DNA of 64,000 nucleotides from CAZBWP01 sp964630265 (lineage in GTDB: Bacteria > Pseudomonadota > Alphaproteobacteria > Rhodospirillales > Defluviicoccaceae), in assembly GCA_964630265.1 (NCBI GenBank), contig CAZVRW010000001.1, positions 62,001-126,000 on the forward strand, written 5' to 3'. The notes beneath the pieces were generated by a model that did not search any database, was not told the origin of the DNA, and worked only from the letters and a program-made list of their open reading frames with translations. A program made the position numbers and the translations under genes. Shown piece after piece: positions 6,653-15,352 of this stretch; positions within the stretch are counted from its first letter, which is position 1; each line of letters starts with the position of its first letter.

Positions 6653-8005
6653 TCAGCGCCGGCGGCGGACGATCAGCCCGAGCCCGAACAGCCCGCCGGC
6701 GAGCAGCGGCAGGGTGGCGGGCAGGGGTACGCGCACATCGGCGCGGACCAGCCGATGGTCCGAGCTCGGAAACGGAAAGTCACCGACGAGGCTGAACAAC
6801 GGGTCGGTCGCCACTGGCCAGAACACGCCGGCATCGGCCATCGCCAGTTGGCGCGACGGCAGGACATAGTCGACCCGCAGATTGCCGGGGCCAAAGGGGC
6901 TTTCCCCGAAGTCGGCGGTGTCGAAGGCGGGGTCGCTTAGATGATCGTCGTTATCCAAGCTCTGGCGGGCCGCGGCGTCGGGACCGCCTGCGCTGCTCGG
7001 GGTCAGCGCCGTGTTGACCAGCGGATGATCGAGCAGCTGTTGGGCGGCGCCGGGGACGGAGTCGCCGTCCGACGGATCGGCGTTGAGGTCGCCGGCGATG
7101 ACGAACTTGGCGCCGGCGGGAAGACCGCCGAAGCCGCCTGCGTCGTCGTAGAGATAGTCCGCACCGTCGATGTAGTCGGCCCAGAAGCGGATCTCGTCGG
7201 CGTTGCGCAGACCGTTGCGGTCCTCCGGTCCGTCGAACACCGGCGGCGTCGGATGGCTGACCAGAAAGTGCACCACCTCGTCGCCGATCTGGAGCGGGAT
7301 GTCCCAGTGGCTTTTCGAGGAGAGGCGGACGACGTCCAGTTCCTCGGGCGTGAACCAGTTTTCGGTATCGCCGTTGCCGTCGGCATCCAGCGGATCGGCC
7401 GGCAAGCGGGCCCCCGGCATGTCCTTCCACAGGAACGTCTGGAAGGTGCGCACCTGGTCGCTCAGGATCGGATGTTTCGAGAACACCGCCATGCCGAACT
7501 GGCCCTCGAAAAAGCCGAAGCCGAAGGCGTCGTTGGGCCCGCCGACCGTGCCGTCGTTGTCCAGGTCGAACCCCGACGGCACGCCGGTGTTGGATGGCGC
7601 CCAAAAACTGTACGGGAAGACGATCGGGCCGCTCGGTCCCTGGCCTGAGATGTTCTGCGGCACGCTCAGGTAATTGTCCTGGAAGAGCTGCGGCAGGCTC
7701 GGGCCGGTCGGATCGTAGTCGAATTCGTTGATCAGCAGCACGTCCGGTGCGGCGCGCTGGATGATCTCCGCCACGGTCTGGATCTGCGCGTCGCTGCCCG
7801 AAACCAGGTCGGCGCGCAGGTCGCCGAAGGCGTTGCGATTCATCGAAGCGTTGAAGGTGGCGAAGCGGATCACTTCGGCGCCGGCGGCGGCAGCGATCAT
7901 GCTCAGGCTCGCCGTGAGTGCCGCGACGGCGGCGACCCCGCGCACGCGACGCTGCCCCGCCCGGTTCCCCGCCCGGTTCCCCGACACGTTCCCCGACACG
8001 TCCAT
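6653..8005 (-). CDS. Secreted endonuclease/exonuclease/phosphatase-fold protein with VPLPA-CTERM anchor
   Basis: 450 residues. A signal peptide ends near residue 43. An EEP-superfamily domain follows, with N93-E94 (metal-binding Glu), 'AGDLNADP' and the catalytic-type 'SSDHRLV' (D416-H417). The C-terminus is a textbook sorting tag: 'VPLPA' (426-430), a hydrophobic helix (431-446) and RRRR. VPLPA-CTERM proteins are handled by an exosortase, which must be encoded elsewhere. Several Asp/Asn-rich inserts (for example 'DLDNDGTVGGPNDAFG') look like calcium-binding loops. The substrate may be extracellular nucleic acid or a phosphoester. ATG 8005 has a GGGGGAG Shine-Dalgarno 7 nt upstream. The signal-peptide n-region is encoded by a four-unit 12-bp repeat. 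Confidence 0.85.
   Translation of the reverse strand: MDVSGNVSGNRAGNRAGQRRVRGVAAVAALTASLSMIAAAAGAEVIRFATFNASMNRNAFGDLRADLVSGSDAQIQTVAEIIQRAAPDVLLINEFDYDPTGPSLPQLFQDNYLSVPQNISGQGPSGPIVFPYSFWAPSNTGVPSGFDLDNDGTVGGPNDAFGFGFFEGQFGMAVFSKHPILSDQVRTFQTFLWKDMPGARLPADPLDADGNGDTENWFTPEELDVVRLSSKSHWDIPLQIGDEVVHFLVSHPTPPVFDGPEDRNGLRNADEIRFWADYIDGADYLYDDAGGFGGLPAGAKFVIAGDLNADPSDGDSVPGAAQQLLDHPLVNTALTPSSAGGPDAAARQSLDNDDHLSDPAFDTADFGESPFGPGNLRVDYVLPSRQLAMADAGVFWPVATDPLFSLVGDFPFPSSDHRLVRADVRVPLPATLPLLAGGLFGLGLIVRRRR
7955..8002. repeat. Four 12-bp tandem repeats in the signal-peptide n-region
   Basis: Two units CCCCGCCCGGTT (7955, 7967) are followed by two of the form CCCCGACACGTT (7979, 7991). Read on the minus strand they encode the repeated Gly-Asn-Val-Ser and Gly-Asn-Arg-Ala immediately after the start codon of the VPLPA-CTERM protein. 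The unit is a multiple of three, so copy-number change keeps the frame. Confidence 0.85.
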
Positions 8006-8155
8006 TGCAGTTCTCCCCCGTTTGGTAATTTGGCCCGGCGTTGCCCAGCGGCAGTTGCCGCTGGCCGCCGTCCCCAGCCGGGAGATGGTATCAGCCTTCA
8101 GTGACAGCCTCGTGACGGGCGCCACGCTTCTCCGGTGTCGCCATGCCGTCCCCGC

Positions 8156-8794
8156 CTAATTCGTCGTCATCGCCAGGTCGGCCGGCACTGTGTCCAGCCG
8201 GCCGACGCAGCGCACCCGCGGGCCGCCGGCGTGCTCCGGTGGCGGCGGCAGCAACAGCACCTCGAAGCGCACCAGATCCACCAACGCGGGCCCCAACTGG
8301 CGCGGTCGCCCCCAGTTGCCGGGGCCGGGGTGGGAAAACAACGTGTCCAGGAACACCTCGGCGCTGCGGGTGCCGGTCGGCACGCCTTCGATCAAGCGGT
8401 CGCGGACGCGCGCGAAGGTCTCGCGGCACGCCGCTTCCGTCGGATCGGCCAGGCGTTCGCGGATGGTGACGTAGGCGATGATGCGCCGGTTGCGCCAGTC
8501 GTAGTAGGCGCCGGACCACGGCTCGCCGGAAACGCTGCCGCTCTCCGCCAGCCAGCGCGCTGCCTTGTCGATCTCCAGGCGCAGGCGCAGCAGCCCGAGA
8601 TCGAACAGCGACGCCGGCTCGCGGATCAGCCACTCCAGCGCCGGGAGCGGTCCGGCCGGGGCCGCGTCGACGGCGGGATCCACCGCCGGCGATGCGGCTG
8701 GCGGCTCGACCGCGGGCGCCGCAACCGGCCACGCGCCGGCGAGACCGAGCACGCACAGGGTGACGGCGCGCCGCGCCCAGCGTCTGCCCGCCAT
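8156..8794 (-). CDS. Secreted protein of unknown function, last gene of the glc operon
   Basis: I do not recognise this 212-residue protein. It begins with a twin-Arg-rich n-region and a hydrophobic helix typical of a signal peptide (cleavage near 28). A Pro/Ala-rich spacer follows (about 28-48), then a compact domain with 'EWLIREPASLFDLGLLRL' and 'AYYDWRNRRIIAYVTI'. The Trp/Tyr content suggests a folded periplasmic domain. It starts 1 bp after the glcF stop, so it is translated with glcDEF. A role in glycolate metabolism is inferred only from position. Confidence 0.7.
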   Translation of the reverse strand: MAGRRWARRAVTLCVLGLAGAWPVAAPAVEPPAASPAVDPAVDAAPAGPLPALEWLIREPASLFDLGLLRLRLEIDKAARWLAESGSVSGEPWSGAYYDWRNRRIIAYVTIRERLADPTEAACRETFARVRDRLIEGVPTGTRSAEVFLDTLFSHPGPGNWGRPRQLGPALVDLVRFEVLLLPPPPEHAGGPRVRCVGRLDTVPADLAMTTN

Positions 8795-8795
8795 C

Positions 8796-10091
8796 TCAGT
8801 GCATCTCCACCGGTTTCGGGCCGCCGGTGGCCCAGTCCAGGAGTTCCACCGTGTGCACCACCGGTATCGTCGTCGCCCCGGCCAAGTGGGTCATGCAACC
8901 GATGTTGCCGGCGGCGATGATCGCCGGGTCGGTGGCCGTGATGGCCGCCAGCTTGCGGTCCCGGAGCTGAACCGACAGGTCTGGCTGTAAAATGCTGTAG
9001 GTGCCGGCCGAGCCGCAACAGATGTGGCTCTCCGCGGGCTCGCGCACCTCGAAACCGGCGTCGCGCAGCAGTTGCTTGGACTGGGAGCGCAGGCCCAGGC
9101 CGTGCTGCATCGAACACGCCATGTGATAGGTGACGGTGAGCGGCGCCGGTGGCGCCGGTGGCACCGCCGTGTCGAGACCGAGGTCCACCATGATCTCCGA
9201 GACATCCCGGCTGATCGCCGCCAAATGCCGGGCGGCATCCGCCCACGCCGGATCGCCGGCGAGCAGGTGGCCGTAGTCGACCAGCGAGACGCCGCAGCCG
9301 GAGGCGTTGAACACCACCGCGTCCAGCGGCTCGCGCTGATGTTCGGCCCACCAGGCGGCGACGTTGGCCCGGGCCGCCGCCTTCGCCTTGTCCTGCCAGC
9401 CGAAGTGGTGGTCAATGGCGCCGCAGCAGCCCGCCCCCTTGGCGATCACCACCTCGCAGCCGTGCCGGGTCAGCAGCCGCACCGTCGCCTCGTTGATCTC
9501 CGGGCGCAGCACCTGCTGGGCGCAGCCCGACATCAGCGCGACGCGCTTGCGGCGGGGGCCGATCGCCGGAAAGGTCTGCGGCTTGTCCACGTGCGATGGG
9601 CCGCGCAGCTTGGCCGGCGCCATCGTCACCATGCCCTTCATCCGGCCGGGCAGCAGGCCGGCGAGCGGCCGGCTGAGCTTGCCGCCGAGCACGGCCAGAC
9701 GGAACAGCGCCGGGCGCGGCACCAGGAAGCCGAGCAACCGGCGCAGCAACCGGTCGCCTGCCGGGCGGCTGTGCGTCGCCTCGGCATGCATGCGCGCCCG
9801 GTCGAGCAGCGGCCCATACGTGACGCCGGAGGGACAGGTCGTCTGACAGGACAGACAGGTCAGGCAACGATCGAAGTGTTTGACCACCGCCGGCGTCGCT
9901 GGCCGGTCCGTCTCCAGCATCGTCTTCGCCAGGTAGATGCGGCCGCGCGGACTGTCCAGTTCGTCGCCAAGCAGCACGTAGGTCGGACAGGTGGCGAGAC
10001 AGAAGCCGCAATGCACGCAGGTGCGCAGAATGTCGTTGGCTTCCTGGATCAGCGGATCGGCGAGGCGGTCGGCGCTGAACTGGGTTTGCAT
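8796..10091 (-). CDS. glcF: Glycolate oxidase iron-sulfur subunit
   Basis: 431 residues. Two ferredoxin-type 4Fe-4S motifs (C25, C28, C31, C35 and C75, C78, C81, C85) are followed by two cysteine-rich CCG domains, including 'CCGAIDHH' and 'CCGSAGTYS'. GlcF passes electrons from the flavin subunits of the membrane-associated glycolate oxidase to the quinone pool; glycolate is oxidised to glyoxylate. The start ATG lies 4 bp after the glcE stop, so the genes are translationally coupled. Length and motifs match GlcF; the related lactate-oxidation protein LutA has no accompanying GlcD/GlcE pair. Confidence 0.94.
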   Translation of the reverse strand: MQTQFSADRLADPLIQEANDILRTCVHCGFCLATCPTYVLLGDELDSPRGRIYLAKTMLETDRPATPAVVKHFDRCLTCLSCQTTCPSGVTYGPLLDRARMHAEATHSRPAGDRLLRRLLGFLVPRPALFRLAVLGGKLSRPLAGLLPGRMKGMVTMAPAKLRGPSHVDKPQTFPAIGPRRKRVALMSGCAQQVLRPEINEATVRLLTRHGCEVVIAKGAGCCGAIDHHFGWQDKAKAAARANVAAWWAEHQREPLDAVVFNASGCGVSLVDYGHLLAGDPAWADAARHLAAISRDVSEIMVDLGLDTAVPPAPPAPLTVTYHMACSMQHGLGLRSQSKQLLRDAGFEVREPAESHICCGSAGTYSILQPDLSVQLRDRKLAAITATDPAIIAAGNIGCMTHLAGATTIPVVHTVELLDWATGGPKPVEMH

Positions 10092-10095
10092 GCTC

Positions 10096-11385
10096 TCAAA
10101 CGCCTTCGTACATGCGGCCGCGGTTGAGGATACCGTGGGGATCGAAGCCCTGCTTGACCCGCGCGGTGAGCGCCGCCAGCGCCGCCGGTTGCGGCTGGAA
10201 GACCGGCACGGCGGCGCGCGTCGCCGCGTCGGCGCGGATCAGCGTCGCATGGCCACCGGTGAGCGCGACGGCGGCACGAATCGGCGCGTGGCTCGCGTCG
10301 AACCGCGGCGCGGCGGCGAGCCAGACGAGACCGCCGCCCCAGTCGTAGAACGCCCGCCCGTCCAGCTCGAACAACAGCTCGGCGACCAGCTCCGCCGCCG
10401 CCGACGGCGGCACCGACAGCCGCCAGACCTGCCGCGTCGGCTCCGCGGCGAAATAGCGGACGTCGCGGATCTCCCGCCAGAGGGCGCGCGTCGCCGCGGC
10501 GTCCAGGGTCGCGGTCGTGCCGAAGTCGGCGAGCAGCGCCACGAGCTTGCCGCTGCGGTAATCGCAGGAGGGCTCGGGCCCCTCGATGCGGATCGCGGTG
10601 ATGGCGCCGCCGGTGTCGCTGACCGCGTGCACGCTCGACCGCGCGGCGACGTCGGCGGGCAGGTGCGCCGCGCCCGAGACCTCGAACGGCGATTGCAGCG
10701 CAGCGGTCATGGCGCGCACGCCGCAGCCCGCCTCGCAGTCGCCGATCAGCACCGTGCGGGCATCGTCCGGCTGCGGCAGCGCGCGGACGCTCACCTCGGT
10801 CATCACCGCCAACGTGCCGTAGGACCCCGCGAGCAGCTTCGACAGATCGAAGCCGGTGACGTTCTTGACCACCGTGCCGCCGCTCTTGAACGCCTCGCCA
10901 CGGCCGCTGACCGCGTGGAAGCCGAGCAGGTGGTCGCGCGCGGCGCCGCTCAGGATCCGCCGCGGGCCGGAAAGGTTGCAGGCGATGACGCCGCCGAGTG
11001 TCGCCGCGCCCCGCGCAACCCCGTCGCCCCCGCCGTCGCCCTCACCGTCGCCAGCGTCGTCGCCAGCATCGCCCAGCAGCCCCGACCAGTCGCCGGGCTC
11101 GAAGGCCAAACACTGGCGGCGTTCGGCGAGCGCCGCCTCCAGCTCGGCGAGCGGTGTCGCCGCCTTCGCCGTCACCACCAGTTCCTCCGGCTGATAGGCG
11201 ACGATGCCGCGGAGCGCGCCGACATCCAGCGTCGGCCCGGTGGTGGTGGCGCGGCCGAGCGCGCTTTTGCTGCCGCCACCGACAACCGCGAGCGCCACGG
11301 ACTCGGCCGCGGCCCAGCGCAGCGCATCTTGGAGGTGTCCGGGGGTGTCCGGTTTCAGCGTTTGCGGCCGCTCGGTCTCCGTCAT
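10096..11385 (-). CDS. glcE: Glycolate oxidase FAD-binding subunit
   Basis: 429 residues with an N-terminal FAD-binding (PCMH-type) fold, including 'VNVTGFDLSKLLAGSYGTL'-like loop residues that contact the flavin. GlcE is the shorter flavin subunit and lacks the full C-terminal oxidase domain seen in GlcD. An unusual low-complexity Gly/Asp stretch (about residues 104-121, DNA 11020-11073) is inserted in the domain. It is encoded by a degenerate trinucleotide/hexanucleotide repeat. The gene sits 10 bp after glcD and 4 bp before glcF in one operon. Confidence 0.92.
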   Translation of the reverse strand: MTETERPQTLKPDTPGHLQDALRWAAAESVALAVVGGGSKSALGRATTTGPTLDVGALRGIVAYQPEELVVTAKAATPLAELEAALAERRQCLAFEPGDWSGLLGDAGDDAGDGEGDGGGDGVARGAATLGGVIACNLSGPRRILSGAARDHLLGFHAVSGRGEAFKSGGTVVKNVTGFDLSKLLAGSYGTLAVMTEVSVRALPQPDDARTVLIGDCEAGCGVRAMTAALQSPFEVSGAAHLPADVAARSSVHAVSDTGGAITAIRIEGPEPSCDYRSGKLVALLADFGTTATLDAAATRALWREIRDVRYFAAEPTRQVWRLSVPPSAAAELVAELLFELDGRAFYDWGGGLVWLAAAPRFDASHAPIRAAVALTGGHATLIRADAATRAAVPVFQPQPAALAALTARVKQGFDPHGILNRGRMYEGV

Positions 11386-11395
11386 CGCCCGCGCC

Positions 11396-12883
11396 TCAGA
11401 AGCGGGGGATGTCGGGGAATGCGACCGTCCCCCGGTGGACGTGCATCCGCCCCAACTCGGCGCAGCGGTGCAGCGTCGGATAGACCTTGCCGGGATTGAG
11501 CAGGTGGCCGGGGTCGAAGGCGCACTTGAGGCGCTGCTGCTGCTTCATGTCGTCCTCGTCGAACATCGTCCCCATCAGGTCGCGCTTCTCGACGCCGACG
11601 CCGTGTTCGCCGGTGAGCACGCCGCCGACGGCGACGCAGAGCCTCAGGATCTCCGAGCCGAACGCCTCCGCCCGCTCCAACTCGCCCGGCACGTTGGCAT
11701 CGTAGAGGATCAACGGATGCAGGTTGCCGTCGCCGGCGTGAAAGACGTTGGCGCAGCGCAGCTCGAAGTCCGCGCTCATGGCGTGGATGCGCTCCAGCAC
11801 CTCGGGCAGCTTGTGGCGCGGGATGGTGCCGTCCATGCAGTAGTAGTCGGGGCTGATCCGGCCCGCCGCCGGGAACGCCGCCTTGCGCCCGGCCCAGAAC
11901 GCCAGCCGCTCCTCGTCGCTGGCGCTCACCCGGACGCTGGTGGCGCCGGCGGCGCGGGCGATCGCGTCGACCCGCTCGATCAGGTGCGCCACCTCGGCCG
12001 CCGGACCGTCCAATTCGACGATCAGCAGCGCCTCGGCATCCAGCGGATAGCCCGCGTGGCAGAAGTCCTCGGCGGCGTGGACGGCGAGCTTGTCCATCAT
12101 CTCCATGCCACCGGGAATGATGCCGGCGGAGATGACATCGGCGACGCACTGGCCGCCAGCGACGACCGTGGGAAAACCGATCAAGAGCGCGCGCGCCGTC
12201 TCCGGCCGGCGCAGGATGCGAACGGTGACCTCGGTGATGACGCCGAGCAGCCCCTCGGAGCCGTTGATCACACCGAGCAGGTCATAGGCTTCGCTGTCCA
12301 GGTGCTTGCCGCCGAGCCGGACCACGTCGCCGTTCATCAACACCACTTCGACACCCAGCACGTTGTTGGTGGTCAGCCCGTACTTCAGACAATGCACGCC
12401 GCCGGCGTTCTCGGCGACGTTGCCGCCGATGGAGCAGATGATCTGCGACGATGGATCGGGCGCGTAATAGAAGCCCCGGTCGGCGACGGCGCTGGTGATC
12501 GCCAGGTTGGAGACGCCCGGCTGGGCGACGATGCAGCGATTGTCGAAGTCGATCTCGAGAATCCGGTTGAACTTGCCGAGGCCGAGGGTGATGGCGTCGG
12601 CCAGCGGCAGGGCGCCGCCCGAGAGCCCGGTGCCGGCGCCGCGCGGCACGATCTTCACGTCGTTGTCGTGGCAGTATTTCAGAATGTGCGCGACCTGCGC
12701 CGTGGTTTCCGGCAGCACCACGATCAACGGCGGCTGGCGGTAGGCGGTGAGCCCGTCGCTTTCATAGACGCGCAGTTCGTCGGCGTCGGCGATGACGCCT
12801 TCGCCGGGGACGATCTCCCGCATGGCGGCGATGATGTCGGCGCGCCGGGCCAACACCGCGGCGTTCGGTTCCGGCATGCGCAT
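11396..12883 (-). CDS. glcD: Glycolate oxidase catalytic FAD subunit
   Basis: 495 residues, matching GlcD (about 499 in E. coli). The FAD-binding domain carries 'PRGAGTGLSGGALPLADA'; the C-terminal FAD-oxidase domain has the conserved 'GEHGVGVEKRDLM'. It oxidises glycolate (and often D-lactate) to the 2-oxo acid, passing electrons through GlcF. The start is ATG 12883, preceded by a strong GGGAGGT 8 nt upstream; an upstream in-frame start at 12931 has no support. It is the first gene of glcDEF plus the secreted unknown. Nothing in the upstream region resembles a GlcC site that I can identify. Confidence 0.94.
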   Translation of the reverse strand: MRMPEPNAAVLARRADIIAAMREIVPGEGVIADADELRVYESDGLTAYRQPPLIVVLPETTAQVAHILKYCHDNDVKIVPRGAGTGLSGGALPLADAITLGLGKFNRILEIDFDNRCIVAQPGVSNLAITSAVADRGFYYAPDPSSQIICSIGGNVAENAGGVHCLKYGLTTNNVLGVEVVLMNGDVVRLGGKHLDSEAYDLLGVINGSEGLLGVITEVTVRILRRPETARALLIGFPTVVAGGQCVADVISAGIIPGGMEMMDKLAVHAAEDFCHAGYPLDAEALLIVELDGPAAEVAHLIERVDAIARAAGATSVRVSASDEERLAFWAGRKAAFPAAGRISPDYYCMDGTIPRHKLPEVLERIHAMSADFELRCANVFHAGDGNLHPLILYDANVPGELERAEAFGSEILRLCVAVGGVLTGEHGVGVEKRDLMGTMFDEDDMKQQQRLKCAFDPGHLLNPGKVYPTLHRCAELGRMHVHRGTVAFPDIPRF

Positions 12884-13007
12884 TGGGCGACCTCCCGTGG
12901 ACGCGTGTGCCCCCGTTTGTGCGGATGGCACCCCTTACGCAAATGTAGGGAGGAACGCGGCGGATCGGAAGGAAAAGCGTGCGGGCGTGGCCGCGCGCCG
13001 AAAGGCG

Positions 13008-13133
13008 TCAGCCCTGGCGCACCTTGAAGCGCGGCTGCCGCTTGTTGATGACGTAAAGCCGCCCCTTCCGCCGCACGACGCGGCAGTTGCGCTCCCGGAG
13101 TTTCGCCGACCGGATGGAGTTTCTGACCTTCAT
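13008..13133 (-). CDS. rpmJ: 50S ribosomal protein L36 (zinc-free, 41 aa)
   Basis: A 41-residue basic protein beginning 'MKVRNSIRSAKLRERNCRVV' and ending 'PRFKVRQG', the typical alphaproteobacterial form. It lacks the C-x2-C zinc ribbon of the classical 37-38 aa L36, so it belongs to the zinc-independent type. ATG 13133 has AGGTGAGG upstream. A good promoter (TTGACA, 17-bp spacer, TATGGT) lies just before, giving a very short leader. The gene is monocistronic. Confidence 0.95.
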   Translation of the reverse strand: MKVRNSIRSAKLRERNCRVVRRKGRLYVINKRQPRFKVRQG

Positions 13134-13157
13134 GATCCTCACCTCGAAGAGCCCGGG

Positions 13158-13186
13158 ACCATACGGATTGCCCCCGCGCCTGTCAA
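13158..13186 (-). promoter_or_regulatory. rpmJ promoter (sigma-70 type)
   Basis: On the minus strand TTGACA (13186-13181) and TATGGT (13163-13158) are separated by exactly 17 bp. Transcription would start near 13151, about 18 nt before the rpmJ ATG. The -35 is a perfect consensus. Confidence 0.65.
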
Positions 13187-13411
13187 CGCCGGCGATCGAC
13201 ACGCTCGTGTTACCGGGTTGGCGATCGGCCGACGACGACGCGGCACGGCGCGCAGCGACCTCGATCGTCCCCAGCCGGCTTGATCGGCCGCCCCGTTCCG
13301 GTATCTGGGAGGACGGGAAGCGATAAAGACGGGAAGCGATGGCACAGTCTGGCTCGGCAATCGGCAGCGACGGACAGGGACCAGGGGGGAGGGGTCGCTG
13401 AGCGCAAAAAT

Positions 13412-13451
13412 CCTACTTTTTCCTACATAATCCGACATTATCCGACATTTG
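13412..13451. repeat. Four contiguous 10-bp iterons in an AT-rich pocket
   Basis: TCCTACTTTT, TCCTACATAA, TCCGACATTA and TCCGACATTT follow each other without spacers, so TCC(T/G)AC recurs every 10 bp on one helix face. They sit in the intergenic stretch 13134-13559 between gatA (its 3' end) and the rpmJ promoter, an AT-rich pocket in very GC-rich DNA. Apart from the rpmJ promoter and these units I see no gene in that stretch. The array could bind an oligomeric regulator or nucleoid protein; a replication role has no support. Confidence 0.8.
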
Positions 13452-13559
13452 CACGCGCAGAATCGGCAAAACCCAGGTTGCCTGGGCATTTCATGCGAAA
13501 AAACGCGTCAGCAGGCCGCTTTTTCTGGCATACATCTGCACTCCAGCCGCACTTTACCG

Positions 13560-15035
13560 TCAACCGCGGCCGGGCGGCCGGGCGGTGAAGCTGGCGGCAG
13601 CTTCCAGCGCGGCGGCGGCGCTGAGCAGGGTCGCTTCGTCGAAGGGCTTGGCGATGAGTTGCAGGCCGAGCGGCAGGCCGCGGGCCGAGAGTCCGGCCGG
13701 CACCGAGATGCCGGGCAGCCCGGCCAGGTTCACCGGCACCGTGAACACGTCGTTCAGGTACATGGTGATCGGGTCGTCCATCTTCTCGCCGATGGCAAAC
13801 GCGTCCGAGGGTGCGGTCGGCGTCAGCAGCACGTCCACCCGCTCGAAGGCCTCGCGGAAGTCGCGGGCGATCAGCGCCCGCACCCGCTGGGCCTTGAGAT
13901 AATAGGCGTCGTAGTAGCCGGCGGAGAGCACGTAGGTGCCGATCAGCACCCGCCGGCGCACCTCGGCGCCGAAGCCTTCGCCGCGGGTGTTCTCGTACAT
14001 CTCGTCCAGCGTCGCGCCGTCGATGCGCAGCCCATAGCGGACGCCGTCGTAGCGCGCCAGGTTGGACGAGGCCTCGGCCGGGGCAATGATGTAGTAGGTG
14101 GGCAGCGCGTACTTGGTGTGCGGCAGCGAGACCGGGCGCATCTCGGCGCCGGCCGCCTCCAGCCAGGCGATCCCCTGGCGCCACAGCGCCTCGATCTCGG
14201 CCGCCATGCCGGGCAGGCGATACTCCTCGGGAATGCCCACCCGCAGCCCCTTGATATCGCCCGTGAGCGCCGCCCGGAAATCCGGGCAGGCCAGCCGCGC
14301 CGCGGTGGCGTCCTTGGCATCGTGGCCGGCCATGCCCTGGAGCAGCAGGGCCGCGTCCTCGACCGTTTGGGTCAGCGGCCCGGCCTGGTCCAGCGACGAG
14401 GCGAAGGCGACGATGCCCCAGCGCGAGCAGCGGCCGTAGGTGGGTTTCAGGCCGACGATGCCGCAGAATGCCGCCGGTTGGCGGATCGAGCCGCCGGTGT
14501 CGGTGCCGAGCGCCGCGGTGGCAAGCCCCGCCGCCACCGCCGCCGCCGAGCCGCCGGAGGAGCCGCCGGGCACCAGGTCCTTGCCGTCCAGCGGTCCCCA
14601 GGGGTTCTTCGCCGGACCGTAGTAACTGGTGATGTTGGCCGAGCCCATGGCGAACTCGTCCAGGTTGGTCTTGCCCAGCATCACCGCGCCGGCAGCCGCC
14701 AGGTTGGCGGTGACCGTCGACTCGTAGGGCGGCACGAAGCCGTCGAGAATGTGCGAGGCGGCGGTGGTCAGCACGCCTTCGGTGCAGAACAGGTCCTTGA
14801 CCGCGACCGGGATGCCGTCGAGCGGGCCGCGCGCTTCGCCGCCCGCGCGCCGCGCGTCCGAGGCTGCGGCGCGGGCGAGGGCGAGTTCCGGCGTTTCGGT
14901 GATATAGAGGTTGAGGTGGCGCGCCCCGGCCATGGCCTCCAGGTGGGCACGCGTCAGGTCCACCGCCGAGCACTCACCCGCGGCGAGCGCCTGGGCCGCC
15001 TGGGCGATGCTCAGGCGGGTGAGATCGCCGCTCAT
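13560..15035 (-). CDS. gatA: Asp-tRNA(Asn)/Glu-tRNA(Gln) amidotransferase subunit A
   Basis: 491 residues of the amidase-signature family with the Ser-cisSer-Lys triad: K80 in 'IPVAVKDLF', cis-Ser S159 in 'GGSSGGS' and the nucleophile S183 in 'TDTGGSIRQP'. GatA releases ammonia from glutamine and channels it to GatB, which amidates Glu-tRNA(Gln). It overlaps gatC by 4 bp (ATGA), so the two are coupled. gatB is not adjacent within this window. The final residues 'FTARPPGRG' are slightly extended and basic. Confidence 0.96.
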   Translation of the reverse strand: MSGDLTRLSIAQAAQALAAGECSAVDLTRAHLEAMAGARHLNLYITETPELALARAAASDARRAGGEARGPLDGIPVAVKDLFCTEGVLTTAASHILDGFVPPYESTVTANLAAAGAVMLGKTNLDEFAMGSANITSYYGPAKNPWGPLDGKDLVPGGSSGGSAAAVAAGLATAALGTDTGGSIRQPAAFCGIVGLKPTYGRCSRWGIVAFASSLDQAGPLTQTVEDAALLLQGMAGHDAKDATAARLACPDFRAALTGDIKGLRVGIPEEYRLPGMAAEIEALWRQGIAWLEAAGAEMRPVSLPHTKYALPTYYIIAPAEASSNLARYDGVRYGLRIDGATLDEMYENTRGEGFGAEVRRRVLIGTYVLSAGYYDAYYLKAQRVRALIARDFREAFERVDVLLTPTAPSDAFAIGEKMDDPITMYLNDVFTVPVNLAGLPGISVPAGLSARGLPLGLQLIAKPFDEATLLSAAAALEAAASFTARPPGRG

Positions 15036-15319
15036 TCCACCACCTTCGGCACGGCGAAGAACGGCCCCACCGGATCGGGGGCGTTGGCGACGACCGCGTC
15101 GGCCCTGCCGCCGTCGGTGACGGCGTCGTCGCGCAAGCCCAGGGTCATGCCGCCAACTCCGGTCATCGGCGCCACGTCGGCGGTATCCACCTGGGCCAGC
15201 TGTTCGACCCAGCCGAGGATGTGGGAGAGTTCGCCGGCCAGCGCATCGAGCTGGTCGTCGGGAACGCGGATGCGCGCAAGGACGGCGATCCGGTGGACGG
15301 TGTCCCGATCCAGGGCCAT
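15032..15319 (-). CDS. gatC: Asp-tRNA(Asn)/Glu-tRNA(Gln) amidotransferase subunit C
   Basis: 95 residues, the normal GatC size. The N-terminal helical region 'VHRIAVLARIRVPDD' and C-terminal 'VGPFFAVPKVVE' match the family. GatC is a belt-like stabiliser wrapping GatA and GatB. ATG 15319 is preceded by GGAGATACC. The gene starts the gatCA pair and overlaps gatA by 4 bp. Just upstream are two 12-bp direct repeats. Confidence 0.94.
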   Translation of the reverse strand: MALDRDTVHRIAVLARIRVPDDQLDALAGELSHILGWVEQLAQVDTADVAPMTGVGGMTLGLRDDAVTDGGRADAVVANAPDPVGPFFAVPKVVE

Positions 15320-15328
15320 GGGTATCTC

Positions 15329-15352
15329 CGGGCGGTTTCCGGGGCGGTTTCC
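15329..15352. repeat. Two 12-bp direct repeats in the gatC leader
   Basis: CGGGCGGTTTCC (15329-15340) and GGGGCGGTTTCC (15341-15352) are adjacent and differ at one base; a partial third unit follows. They end about 10 bp upstream of the gatC start codon, so they lie in the mRNA leader. Confidence 0.65.

Noticed and set aside
13412..13451. A replication origin or DnaA-box cluster
   Set aside because: The units do not resemble TTATCCACA, no replication genes are adjacent, and the array is only 40 bp.
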